A DNA stretch of 64,000 bases, taken from contig CAMTDV010000027.1 in the NCBI GenBank assembly GCA_947069175.1, forward strand, positions 42,793,369 through 42,857,368, written 5' to 3'. The position numbers and the translations under genes were made by a program. The stretch comes from Scalesia atractyloides (Eukaryota; Streptophyta; Magnoliopsida; Asterales; Asteraceae). Below the pieces are notes generated by a model that was given only the letters and a program-made list of their open reading frames with translations, searched no databases and was not told where the DNA came from. Shown one piece after another: positions 45,791 through 56,393 of the stretch (position 1 is the stretch's first letter; the number at the start of each line of letters is the position of its first letter).

Positions 45791-47029
45791 AAGTTAACTA
45801 AAAACAAAATTTACTATAAAATAATTTAACTAAGCACCGATGATAAAAAAATATCAAATATGATTATTACTATCAGGTTTATTTTTACTATATAATGATG
45901 TGTATGTTTTATCGCAAGTTAACTTTTTCGATTATCTTCACGTTTGGTTTTAAATTTAGTTTTAAAAATACAAACATTTAACAATAATAAATAATAATAA
46001 ATAATAATAATAATAATTGTCGTCGTAAGTGATTTAAGACCGCAACCTTATACAGTGGCATTAAGTTGGTATTTGAAGAAGGGAGAAATGTTAGATCCGT
46101 TGTCAGTTATTGTTGACGCCGTTATCAAGTAGATAGTTTCTTTTGATTATGGTGGCAAACGTCGCCGACTATGATAGGTTAGTGCAAAAGGACACAATAA
46201 TCATAGATGCGGGTATCCGTTTCTTTCAGTTTCCTTCTTATGTGCCTCCATTTAAAAAAACACCATTTTCATAAACCTGCATACACATAATAACTATATT
46301 TCTATAGAGAATAAGAAACACATACTAAATTAAAAAAAAAATCAACAACAATCGAATTACCAAAGCAAGCTTATTATTATTATTATTATTTTGGTTTTAA
46401 TAGTTCGATAAATAACTATTATTATAAGACTATAATAATATGTTTTTTATAACTAATATACATTTTTAACACTAAACTTTAATAGATTTATCATACGACC
46501 CTTAAACTTTAATAGTTTTTTATAAATGATTTACGTTACATCTGAACTTTAATAGATTTATCATACAGATATTTGATAATAATTCTTTTTATCGCATTAA
46601 TAGATTTATCACACGGAAGTTTAATAATAATTCTTTTTTCTATAAATAATTTACGTTTTGACCCTCGAACATTAATACAGTTATCATACGGCCCTTAAAT
46701 TATAGTAACATTATCCTTTTAACAAATATTGTTCTTTTATATGTTTTATTTTACTTGTTATTAATTTAAATTATTCTAATTAAAATTAATTTTTTAACTC
46801 TTGATATATTTACTTAATCATATTATTTGCTTGTTTTACCGTCGTGTAGATTAAACCTTACATGGTATATATTAATTAACCATTTAATACACAAGGTAAC
46901 AAATATAATCTATTTTTATTTACTTTATTTTAGTTAAAGCTAACTTTTAACTCTATCAATTTTCAATTAACCGTCTTGATTACTTATGTTTATCATCATT
47001 TAGATTAAAGTCTCATCATCGATGATAAC
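45791..47029. other. AT-rich spacer with microsatellites and short internal repeats
   Basis: It includes an (AAT)n tract at 45982-46018, a (TTA)n tract at 46371-46391 and several copies of ACTTTAATAGATTTATCATA with variants between about 46460 and 46690. No coding potential was seen. Confidence 0.6.
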
Positions 47030-47037
47030 TCATAGAT

Positions 47038-47635
47038 GAGTTAGTTGTCATTTTAGTCCCTGAGGTTTGACCAAAATTTTCACTTTATTCTAAATAGTTT
47101 TTTTCTGTCATTTTAGTCCAAATAGTTTTTCTTTCTGTCGTTTTTGTCCCTGACTTTTGTCATTTTCATCCACCACCACCTACCCCATCACAACCTTATA
47201 TCATTGCCATCACCTGCCTGCACCATCACCACCCCACCCACCAACCTCAGCACCATCACCACCCCACCCACCAACCTCAGCACCATCACCACCCACCGAC
47301 CACTTTTCCGCCACCCATGCCATCAAACAACACCATCGCCATCTTCATAAACCAGCAACCATCGCCATCATCTTCACTGTAAATCGGCACATCACCGTCC
47401 CCATACCATCACACCTGCAAAAAAAGAAAGAAAAATGTGGTTTGACCAAAATATCCCTAAGTTAACTGACTTTTTTAATGGAGTTAGCGGTCTGGATGAA
47501 AATGATAAAAAATTAAAAAATTCAGGGACTAAAACGGCAGAAAGAAATATTTGGACTAAAATGGTAGGAAAAAACTACTTGGATTAAAGTGACAAATTTG
47601 GTCAAACCTTAGGAACTAAAATGACAATTTACTCG
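47038..47635. mobile_element. MULE-like MITE with long terminal inverted repeats
   Basis: About 110 bases at each end are inverted copies: left GAGTTAGTTGTCATTTTAGT, right complement CGAGTAAATTGTCATTTTAG, both continuing through GGTTTGACC. The flanks TCATAGAT (47030-47037 and 47636-47643) form a perfect 8-bp duplication, or 9 with one mismatch. Long inverted repeats and an 8-9-bp duplication suggest the Mutator group. It has no transposase. Confidence 0.8.
47221..47301 (+). repeat. 30-bp tandem repeat inside the MITE (2.7 copies)
   Basis: CACCATCACCACCCCACCCA followed by CCAACCTCAG repeats exactly at 47221-47250 and 47251-47280 and partly after. The proline-rich open frames across it (47144-47465) are products of this low-complexity DNA, not genes. 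Confidence 0.9.
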
Positions 47636-47715
47636 TCATAGATATATCATGAAACAATTACATCCTCGCTAGCAACCTCAAACAACCCACTACGAAGCGC
47701 GGACGCCAATTCTAG

Positions 47716-47764
47716 TTAGTAATAACAATGCAGAAGTAGTTATATAATCTAAAATATTACTCTA
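47716..47764 (+). repeat. Direct repeat, second copy, left part
   Basis: TTAGTAATAACAATGCAGAA and the following bases match 45575-45623. The copy is interrupted after A47764 by a Helitron and resumes at 48975. Confidence 0.85.
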
Positions 47765-48974
47765 CTAGGTTAAAAACCCGTGTATTACATGGGTTGAACA
47801 ATAAAATTGAAAAAAAAAATCATTAAGTTATAACATAGGTTAAATGTTTAAAACTTGATATAATTGGTAAATTTTTTTGAATATGTGTCAATGGTCATAT
47901 AAAAGTTGGTTACAAATTTGGAAACCGTTATTAAATCTTATGACCATACCAATAAGAAACATAAATTCAAAACGATCATACCAATAACAGACATAAATTC
48001 AAATTTCCAAAATTCATAGCAATAACAAACACAAATTTAAAATAAATTTAAATTACCAAAGACATACCAATAATTAATAACAGACACAAATTTAAAATTA
48101 CCATTTTTGAGTTACAAATTAGATACACAAAACTCGTAAGAGGATCACCATCCATTTGCAAATAAACCTTTAAAGTTAACCTTAATGAATGAATCAACAA
48201 AGACCAACATGAAAAAAGTACTTGAAAGTAGGAGTAAATCAATAGATATGGAGAAGAAAGACTATGCAAGGGCTATAAATCAATACATGTTTGCATCTTA
48301 CCTACCGAATGGTTTGGAAAATTGTATTGAATCTCAGCAGCGTATTTGAACCTTGTCAGTTTATTGTAATTAGTAGCAAAGAAATTGAAGCTTGAAATCT
48401 AACTTTGGTTACGTAAGAGCATTCATCCTATCCATTAAATTCTATAAGATTGGTTTTTATATTATAAAAAGTTATTGTGAGTAAAGTAGAGAAAAATGTT
48501 ATTGTTTATTTATATATTTCTATAAATTTTTAATATATTTTGAAAGTAGTTGTGAATAGAAGTGAGAGAAAATGTAATGATAAAAGTATAAAAATATATT
48601 ATTGAATTAGAAGGAAAGCAAAAATTTAGTTGTTTTTAATGTAATTATAGGATAGAAAATGATGAATAGAATGTGAATGCTCTAACATTCACTTAAAATT
48701 GGAATTTAAATTTTAAAGGTTAAGTACGAATGTATGACTCACTTTGAATGCCAGCGAAACTGAAGCATTCTTTAATTTATTTATTAATTAGTTTTATATA
48801 TTATTTTTTATATACTTAGATAGGATATATTTTGTTTACATAATTAAAGAGCTAATATATTTTGATATAAGTAGCTAATAAATCTCAATATTGTAGAAAA
48901 TTTTTCCTCCAAAACTTTGAATTCTCAATATTGTATACGGCAACCCAAAATCTTCAATTTATTAAAAGGATAGA
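47765..48974 (-). mobile_element. Nonautonomous Helitron, 1210 bp
   Basis: On the minus strand it starts TCTATCCTTTTAATAAATTG and ends with a hairpin (ACCCATG, TAATA, CACGGGT), an 11-base spacer TTTTTAACCTA-type run and CTAG-3'. It sits between host A (47764) and T (48975) without duplication. The uninterrupted host sequence survives at 45575-45790, giving an exact empty site. It encodes no protein and carries a Tourist-type MITE. Confidence 0.9.
48417..48682. mobile_element. Tourist-like MITE (PIF/Harbinger type), 266 bp
   Basis: The ends are GAGCATTCATCCTATCC and, inverted, GAGCATTCACATTCTAT, flanked by a TAA duplication (48414-48416 and 48683-48685). The 3-bp TAA target, short inverted repeats and small size fit the PIF/Harbinger Tourist group. 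It is nested in the Helitron. Confidence 0.75.
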
Positions 48975-49110
48975 TTTATATAGTAATCTCAAAATAATAG
49001 AATACATAATATATAAGTGCTAAAACCAATAAAACAACGAAATATAATAGTTTACAACTCTATAACCTTTTAACACTTTGATTTGACTTATTTCATTGAA
49101 AGTTTACAAT
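48975..49110 (+). repeat. Direct repeat, second copy, right part
   Basis: TTTATATAGTAATCTCAAAA and the following 115 bases match 45624-45760, including ATAATATATAAG-GCTAAAAC and ACAACTCTATAACCTTT. Confidence 0.85.
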
Positions 49111-49601
49111 AAAATCTATATAATAAAAAAAATTATTTGAAAACACTTGTTATAATATTAGGTCATGTATCTTTTGATTTTTTTACCAATCTCTTATATA
49201 TAAATATTATTTAATTTAATCTATTCTACATAAAGTTTAGTGACCATTTAGTCCTCGGTTCAACTCTCACAGGAAGAGTTTTTCTAAGATTTATAGGGTT
49301 TTCTCAAGAATTGGTGTATAGTCATTATTTCTTAGTAGAGATGCATATAATCGGGTGGTGCTGATGGTGGCAGGATGATACTCCAGTGGTCCGTCAGTGA
49401 TTCAAATTTGTCGTTCAAAAAAAATTAATGTATACTTCTCATTTATAATATTATTTATTTGATTTTCTTTATGATATTATCTATATTATTTATATTACCT
49501 AACGTGTTAGATAACAACTTCATTTTTAGTTTTCTTTTACTCAAATTATTACTTCTTTTTAACATACACCTACCTTTTATTTGTATATACAAATTACTCT
49601 T
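49111..49601. other. AT-rich spacer, no recognised feature
   Basis: There is no domain in any frame. The open frame 49459-49716 is a T-rich chance ORF that runs into the hAT element. Confidence 0.5.
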
Positions 49602-49609
49602 ATTATTTT

Positions 49610-50231
49610 TAGAGTTGTCCAAAAAGCTCGCGACTTGTAGCTCGATCGAAGCTCTCTCGCTCGATGTGGCTCGGTTTGAAAATGAGTCGAGCCAGCTCGA
49701 CTCGGTTAGAAAGTGAATATAGCTCGGCTCGACTCGTAACGAGCCAGATTGGCTCGGTTTGGCTCGCGTACCAGCTCGGCTCGGCTTAGCTCAGATTATT
49801 TTACTTTTAATATTTTATCTTTATATACATTATAATATATCACAAAAACTTATTATTATTTACATGTGATTAGGAGTATAATTTGATATTTATACCACAT
49901 TTAAAGGTTGATTATCATGTTAATGAACTTATATTGTATTTCGTTGAAATAAAGAACGTATTTTATGTTGTTAAACTTGATTTTTGCTTGTAATGTATTA
50001 GATTGAGCTTATTTTGAATATGTTCTTTTAAATTACTGAATAATATTTTAGATTACTGAATTTTGAGAGCAATGTATTAATTTTTCTTTTCAAAATCAAG
50101 CAAAACCAAGCCGAGCCGAGCTAGTATGGTTTAAAACCAAGCCGAGCCCAAGCTTAGATATCTAGCTCGATTTCAGATCCGAGCCAAGCACGGGTTTTGC
50201 CCTACCTCGGCTCAGCTCGTGAACAACCCTA
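49610..50231. mobile_element. hAT-type MITE with GCTCG-rich ends, 622 bp, 8-bp TSD
   Basis: The ends TAGAGTTGTCC and ACAACCCTA form an imperfect inverted repeat, and a perfect 8-bp duplication ATTATTTT flanks the element (49602-49609 and 50232-50239). The subterminal 180 bases on the left and 130 on the right are packed with AGCTCG/CGAGCC words, while the centre is AT-rich. The 8-bp duplication and TAG ends indicate hAT. It has no transposase. Confidence 0.88.
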
Positions 50232-50479
50232 ATTATTTTTGATGATTTAATTATCTCTAATAAACTTCAAACTTTTACTATAGTATATAATGCTAGACAT
50301 AAGATTCAAAAACATTTTGGATGACAATAACTTAAGACACGATATAATTATATGTATCTACTTTTTAATAAAATAATACCAAAGAAAGTTATAAATATAA
50401 AATCATTTATTTTACCAACAATAAGAAAGTCTTAATGGCATTTTAATACTTGAGTATGCTTTCAATTATTATATACTAA

Positions 50480-50830
50480 AGGGCTTTTTGTTTAGCTCTT
50501 AATGATTTAGATATCTTACTGGTTTAGTAGTTAACGGTTCAGACTTTTCGTTTCGTGAACAGATGTTTGAATGGTTCAGACGTTTGCTTCTTAATGGTTA
50601 ATCATTATACTGAGTCTGGATGGTTAAAATCTCTAATTTAAATTGGTCAGACATTTACTTCTAACAATTAAGCATTATGCTTGTTTTTAATGATTTAGAC
50701 ATATTACTAGTTTAACATTTAATTATTCACAAATTTTTAAACATCCTTAACTTATAATTAAAAAAACTAATTGCTAACTGTCACTTTTGAGCCAATCAGA
50801 TAACTTAACTATTCCCCGGAAATTGTATTA
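50480..50830. repeat. Possible hAT-like fragment with CAGAC/TTAATGGTT words
   Basis: GGGCTTTTTGTTTAGCTCTT (50488-50507) is followed by recurring AATGGTTCAGAC and TTAATGATTTAGAC words. This resembles GGGGCTGTTTG-type hAT MITEs. No matching inverted right end was found, so it may be truncated. Confidence 0.35.
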
Positions 50831-51195
50831 TTCCCCGTAAGAGGAAATTGTATATGTAGTTGAATTGAATGAATTGAATTAAATTAAATGAGCCACATTT
50901 AATATGCATTTTTCACTCCCACCAACCTTCAACAGTAAAACAAAATATGGTGTGAGATTTTGATTTCAACCCAAACGGTGGAAAAGACGGTTTAATGAAA
51001 CGGTAGAAATACATTGACCGGTTGAAAAGTTGGTGGTAAAATAATATTGACCAGTGCAAGTTATTATTGGATTCAAACATTCCTTATATCTTATTTTCGC
51101 ATCCCTTATTTTATACGGATCACATAAGGTTATACGACCTGTATGAAATGTTGTTGTATAGAGATGTTTACAGTGAATGTGTTTTTTGTTTTCAT
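50831..51195. other. Spacer without a gene
   Basis: It contains several TTATACGACC words leading to the palindrome at 51196. No domain was seen. Confidence 0.4.
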
Positions 51196-51231
51196 GTATA
51201 CGGGTCGTATAACCTTATACGACCCGTATAC
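51196..51231. repeat. Perfect 36-bp palindrome
   Basis: Arm GTATACGGGTCGTATAA, two-base centre CC, arm TTATACGACCCGTATAC: 17 perfect base pairs. Single arms recur nearby (51117-51143, 51235-51265 and 51315-51345), so it is one of a family. Confidence 0.9.
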
Positions 51232-51379
51232 AATTGTATACGAGCAATATAACGTTATACGACTAAGTGGATACATTTTGTGAGGTTTAATCAGGTTTTT
51301 GGGTTTTAAAACTTGTATACGAGATAAGGTTATACGACCCGTATACGTATATGTAGTTTTTGACAGTTTAGAGGTTTTT

Positions 51380-52440
51380 GTGAAATTATTTGATTGTTAA
51401 ATTCATGTCATACAGTAAAAGGCAGATAAAGTATTTGATTGCTGAAGTTTTTGTGAGAGTTCAAAGAATATGATTGTTGATGTTTTTCATTATTCGGAGT
51501 TTGTTGGGTTATTTGCAACTGGGATTCAGAATACTTAAAGTTTTATTATAAACCGTGTTAAACCGAAATCGAATAAAAGTTCTTACAAAGGAGGTGGTTC
51601 TGTTAGGGAGAATATTCTGGAGATTGAAGGAACAGTAAGGTTGCAACAATTTAAGATTAACTAGTAACATTGCAGTTGGTATGTGTTCAGAGCATTTAAT
51701 TCACTCACATCATTACAATTTGTAATGATGTGGGCAATTAAACACATGTACGTGACAATAGCAGATGTTGTGCATTCGGGACTGATGATTTTCTTGATTA
51801 ATTTCCTGATAGCAGTTTAAGTACTTATTATTCTCCATGCTATTTTCAATGTAGAATCTGCTTCCTGAATCTGAATCTGAAAGTTAACTTTGAAATACGA
51901 GTTGAAATTAATTAAGCAGTTCCTTATATAGCAAAGTATATTCATGTTCTAGAGTTGGACTTATTATTAGTCGGAATGTTTTGAATCATCACAGAAGTAG
52001 AATGTTCATCCAGATTAAGCGGAATAATTTCTCTAATATTGACAAGACAGTGCTGCTTTGTGAAAAAACAAAGACATGTTGGGTTCTTCTTCTAGTGGGT
52101 TTTATGAGTATAAGAGAGAATAAATTTGTTGCACGAATGATTGTAAGGAGAAGCGTTGGGATTCAAGGGTTTAGTCGCCATTGTTTGAGTAGTAATATAT
52201 TTATATAATAAAAAGGTAAATACAGAGAGAAACGGAATGTTGCTCAGGGATGGGTATAGAAACCACAAGGAATGTCTATGGAAATGGTGTCAACGCGTGG
52301 ATGGGTACAGAAACCATCAAGGGAATACACTACTATAACTTAATTTAAAAAGGAAGAATGATGGACAAAACCCTCATTACTACTCAATTTTGTGTTATTC
52401 CAAAATGCAACTTTCATGTAGAATCTGCTTCCTGCTTCCT
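51380..52440. other. Repeat-derived DNA, no gene
   Basis: Blocks here recur in direct or inverted form further right, for example GTTGGTATGTGTTC, TTGTAATGATGTG and AGCGTTGGGATTCAAGGGTT (52153-52172). Open frames are short and lack domains. Confidence 0.5.
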
Positions 52441-52581
52441 TAAAGAGAAAAGGCACTAAGAGATGGTTAAGGATCGTTCTAATAGATTAAAGAGAAAAGG
52501 CACTAAGAGATGGTCAAGGATCGTTCTAATATATTAAAGAGAAAAGGCACTAAGAGATTGTCAAGGATCGTTCTAATAGAT
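52441..52581 (+). repeat. 47-bp tandem repeat, three copies
   Basis: TAAAGAGAAAAGGCACTAAG followed by AGATGGTCAAGGATCGTTCT and AATAGAT repeats at 52441, 52488 and 52535 with very few differences, so the amplification is recent. Confidence 0.95.
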
Positions 52582-52988
52582 TAATTAAGTAGCTCCTTAT
52601 ACAGCAGAGTATATTCATATTCTAGATATGACTTATTATTATTAGTATTTGGTATTTTGGTTGTTCGTAAAGTAACTAGAAGTGGTAATCTTTTTACTTT
52701 GAAACAAATCCCATTTTTTTCCTTTTACAGACACATGAAACCTCCAAGCTTTATGTTCAGTGCTTTATGTTCGTTAAGTGTTTCGTTTCTTTGAGAAGTA
52801 ATGAATTCACTCATTGGGCTTCCAACATTCTTCCTTTTTAAATTAAGTTACAGTAGCATATTTATCGAAGAAAAAGGTAAATATAGAGAAACAGTGGTTA
52901 CGGAAGCTACGGAAACAGTAGCTATGTGAACGTTGGTTACGGAACCCTATTCTCATAAATTCTAATGTCCTACAACTACAATCCTACA

Positions 52989-53204
52989 TTATTGATAATC
53001 ACTGTATCACCACCGTGTATCTTCTGCAATACGTCTTCCTTCTTTCAAATTCAAATTAAACTCATCGATCACATTATCTTATTGCTTGACCATTGTTAAA
53101 CCCAATAGACTTCACTTTCCGAACAATTTATAAGCAGCACGACCACAACCACCACCACTTTTCCAACCACCCCATCATTGGTATGCGATCACTAACTTTA
53201 CTTT
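52989..53204 (+). repeat. Left arm of a large inverted repeat
   Basis: It pairs with 53871-54115. Shared blocks (inverted) include TATGCGATCACTAACTTTAC, ACCCAATAGACTTCACTTTC and ATTGATAATCACTGTATCAC. Confidence 0.8.
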
Positions 53205-53870
53205 GTTATTCAATTTCACCAACTTTTTTTTATTATTTTGCAAACGATTTAGAGAAATAGAGAATGCGGAACGAGAGTCTTCGAGAACTAGAAAAAGAGA
53301 AAATACAGAATGAGATACTGGAGGAGGAACTGGAATGTCGGCGAGTATTGGAATTGGAAGTTCGAATTGAAAGAATTCAGGTGCTTGTGATAATTTGTAA
53401 TGATGTATTGATATGATTGAATTAAATGCATGTATGGACTCAAGATAAAGCAGTTGGTATGTGTTCCGACCGAATATTTCCATACATGTATTGTTTTTCA
53501 CCCTGTGTGAGCATTGGAAGCCCGACAAAGAGTCTTACAATTAGTCAGTAGTGATCACTTCTTAATGAACTCAAATTTAAGAAATTGTTCGTAATGAACT
53601 CAATGGTATCTTCAACAGAAACCACATCTACAATGCCACTATTTCCATAGCCACCGTTTCCATAACTACTCAAACCATGGCGTCTAAACCCTTGAATCCC
53701 AACACTTCTCCCAAAATCTTTACACGGTTTCGTTTTGGGGGATTTCGGTTTCACTACGTTAGAAGTAGCTTTGAGGTTTCATATGTCTGTAAAAGGAAAA
53801 AATGGGATTTCTTTCAAAGTAAAAACATTGCTTACGCCTGTCGTGCAAAAATTCAGGTGCTTGTGACAAG
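53205..53870. other. Spacer of the large inverted repeat
   Basis: Minus-strand open frames (53175-53528 and 53545-53754) cross the arm and spacer but show no domain. Pieces such as AATTCAGGTGCTTGTGA (about 53373 and 53850) are duplicated, so the spacer is itself rearranged repeat DNA. Confidence 0.5.
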
Positions 53871-54115
53871 AAAGTAAAGTTAGTGATCGCATACAAATGA
53901 TGGGGTGGTTAGAAAAGTGGTGGTGTCGGTGCTGCTCCTGCTGCTTATAAATTGTTGGAAAGTGAAGTCTATTGGGTTTAATAATGGTGAAGCAGTTTAT
54001 GAGAATAGGGTTCCGGTAGTAGGATTATGTGATATGTGAGTTTGATTTGAATTTTGAAAGAAGAAAGACGTATTGTAGAAGATAAATAGTGGTGATACAG
54101 TCATTATCAATAAAG
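53871..54115 (-). repeat. Right arm of a large inverted repeat
   Basis: It is the inverted counterpart of 52989-53204. The arms differ by scattered substitutions and small indels. Confidence 0.8.
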
Positions 54116-55218
54116 TAGTGAAACCAAACTCCCCCAAAACGACACCATGTTAAAATCCCATTTTTTGTTATTGAATCTGAAAGTTAACTTTGACATACCG
54201 ACGTCAGCAATCTTTTTACTTTGAAACATATCCCATTTTTTTCCTTTTTCTTTACCCATCCCACGTTGATAGCTTCTGTCCCCTAGTTAACTTTTCTTTA
54301 CCCATCTCCTCTAGTTGAAGTATATTTCGTCCAACATATGACACATGAAAAAAGCGCTTCTTTAGACAATCTGGGATTATGTTCCGTTTTATTACAGTCA
54401 TAATAAAAATAAAAGGAGGAAGATGTATGGAAGAAGATAAATGTTGGTGATACAATGATTTTCAATAATGTATGATTGTAGTTGTACGACATTGAAATTT
54501 GGGATTCAAGGGTTTAGGCGCCATGGTTTAGTCTTATTTCAAGCATTCTGAACCCTAGTTGCAAACAACCCAACAAACTCCGGATATATTATAAGGAGAA
54601 GCGTTGGGATTCAAGGGTTTGTCGTTAATATATAACAAAAATTAACATTGTTGGTTATTCACCATGTTTCATGTTTTTTAGGCAGTATATACTTTGCTTA
54701 ATGAGAAACAAAAAGACATGTCTAGTTCTTCTGAGAGTAAGTTTTAAAGGTTTAGTAATATATTTAAGGGTTTAGTCACTATATTTTTTTGAGTTAATAT
54801 TCACAAATTAGGGTTTCGATTTTGTACTTTTTAAGATTCATGTACATACATTTAATTCCCAAGCATCATTACAAAAAGTAAGAAATTGAGTCAAACATTA
54901 TATACTTCATGTTCTAACAATTTGTAAATGATGTGAGTGAATTAAATGCATGTATAAACATATTCGTTCGGAACATATACCAACTGCTTTATCTTGAGTC
55001 CATACATGCATCTAATTCAATCATATCAATGCATCATTACAAATTATCAAAACATGAAACAAACGAACAGAAAATCTTAAAAAGTACAAAATTTCATTTC
55101 TTACTTTTTGTAATAATGTGAGGGAATAATGCATGTACGTGAATCTTAAAAAAGTATGAAATCGAAACCCTAATATGTGAATATGAACTCAAAAAACAAA
55201 AACAAAAAAAATCCGAAG
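54116..55218. other. Mosaic of rearranged repeats, no gene
   Basis: 54170-54250 repeats 52675-52735 (CTTTTTACTTTGAAACA and ATCCCATTTTTTTCCTTT). 54940-55045 is an inverted copy of about 53393-53490 (CCAACTGCTTTATCTTGAGT). The phrase TTGGGATTCAAGGGTTT recurs at 54500 and 54605. No coding domain was seen. Confidence 0.6.
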
Positions 55219-55352
55219 TATTCGGGCCGTATAACTTTATACGGCCCGTATAAAAGTATCGTATACATTGTATACTACCAAGTAACTTATTTTCACATGA
55301 TGTATACGGGCAGTATAACGTTATACGGTCCGTATACACCATGTGAAAATAA
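55219..55352. repeat. Two palindromes of the GTATACGGG family
   Basis: The first (55219-55252) has 16-base arms with one mismatch. The second (55287-55352) has 33-base arms with three mismatches and no loop, starting TTATTTTCACATGATG and centred at 55319/55320. Both contain the core CGTATAA/TTATACG seen at 51196-51231. Confidence 0.85.
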
Positions 55353-55496
55353 ATTTTTCCCATGTATTATTGTTAGGCCGCTTTATTAATTCAAAATGTT
55401 AGTTTCTTAAAAGGTGCATTTAAACGGGTGTCTTTTAATGAAAGGATACGATGGTGTGTAAAGGCAACCTAAGTTGCTATTTATAGTATTTTATAA

Positions 55497-55790
55497 TATG
55501 GCTACTACGAGTTCACTGTCTTGTCTTTTCGTTTGGTAATGCTCCTGTCGTTTTCATCGACTTGATAAATCGTGCTTGCAAGCCTTATTTAGATAAATTT
55601 ATCTTTGTTTTCATTGACGATATCCTAACATATTCGAAATTTCGAGTGGACTACGAATATCACCTTCGTTTGATGATGGAACTTTTAAAGATGGAACAAC
55701 TGTATGCCAAATTCTCCAAGTAGGAATTTTGACTTAAAAATGTACAATTTTTGGGTCACATCGTTAACGAAAAAGGTTACGTCAATCTAA
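55497..55790 (+). pseudogene. Gypsy RT, right part (continuation after the insertion)
   Basis: The frame resumes at 55497 in phase with 45346. It carries the middle of RT: VVFIDLINRACKPYLDKF, the catalytic box FIDD (55603-55622 region), then LTYSKFRVDYEYHL, MEQLYAKFS and VQFLGHIVNEKGY. A small frameshift near 55530 and stops break it. It ends near 55790, with RNase H and integrase missing. Confidence 0.85.
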
Positions 55791-56393
55791 CCGAATAAAC
55801 AATGCCAATTAACCAAAAACCAATTGTTTAATAAAAGTTACTAACCGATAACTTCAATTAAAAATAATAACCAAACCAACTGAATCATACATACATCATT
55901 TGTCTTTGTTTTCCTACATATCACATGAACACCTTCTTAATATATTTTTTAACCATATACATGTTATCCTAATAGTATCCTCCTTTCAATTTTAAATTAA
56001 ACATAATACGGTAAAAAAATTCACCTATAATAGTTTGTCCTTCCTACACGCCAGGAAACCAAACATAGTGGAAACTAGTACATGCTGAAAGTCTTTATTC
56101 TCGAAAAGAAAATATATTATTTTAAATGCGCGGGACCATTAACTATTTATCCTATTATTATTTCATGTTAGAATTTACTTGCATTCACATGCAGGAGGTC
56201 CGGTTACAACTTGTTTTACACGACATAATAATGAGTCAACACATAGAAACCAAACCTAGTCATGCCTGTTGTTGGACGTTAAGGACCAGCTAATTTAATT
56301 TGTCTGCAACATCCACCGATAACGACCACAATAAATCCCCATCAAGCAGAAGATATTAAGCAAGATTTGTAATTCACGTTCGAATCAAAACCA
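55791..56393 (+). promoter_or_regulatory. Upstream region of the receptor kinase gene
   Basis: About 600 bases of AT-rich DNA lie between the gypsy remnant and the start codon. A W-box-type TTGACT is present on the minus strand (56234-56239), the usual WRKY target in defence genes, but a single short motif is weak evidence. No clear TATA box close to the ATG was singled out. Confidence 0.3.

Larger units (their letters stand above)
45347..55496 (-). mobile_element. 10.15-kb insertion with Helitron-type ends
   Basis: It lies between host A (45346) and host T (55497), the Helitron target, with no target duplication and with the host RT codon phase restored exactly. On the minus strand the right end starts TTATAAAATACTATAAATAG (the usual 5' TC reads TT). 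The left end has a hairpin (CCACCGC, AAC, GCGCTGG) 14 bases from a 3' terminus CTCG where CTAG or another CTRR is expected. Both terminal changes are single bases. No Rep/helicase ORF was found, so it is nonautonomous or a composite. It carries the nested elements listed below. The boundaries are strong; the class is an inference from the ends. Confidence 0.65.

Noticed and set aside
47144..47465. Proline/histidine-rich open frames
   Set aside because: They lie inside a MITE and arise from a 30-bp tandem repeat of CACC words.
49459..49716. Plus-strand open frame of 85 codons rich in Phe and Leu
   Set aside because: It is a T-rich chance frame running into the hAT MITE border.
53175..53754. 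Minus-strand open frames of 117 and 69 codons
   Set aside because: They cross an inverted-repeat arm and its spacer, show no domain, and recur as rearranged repeat pieces.
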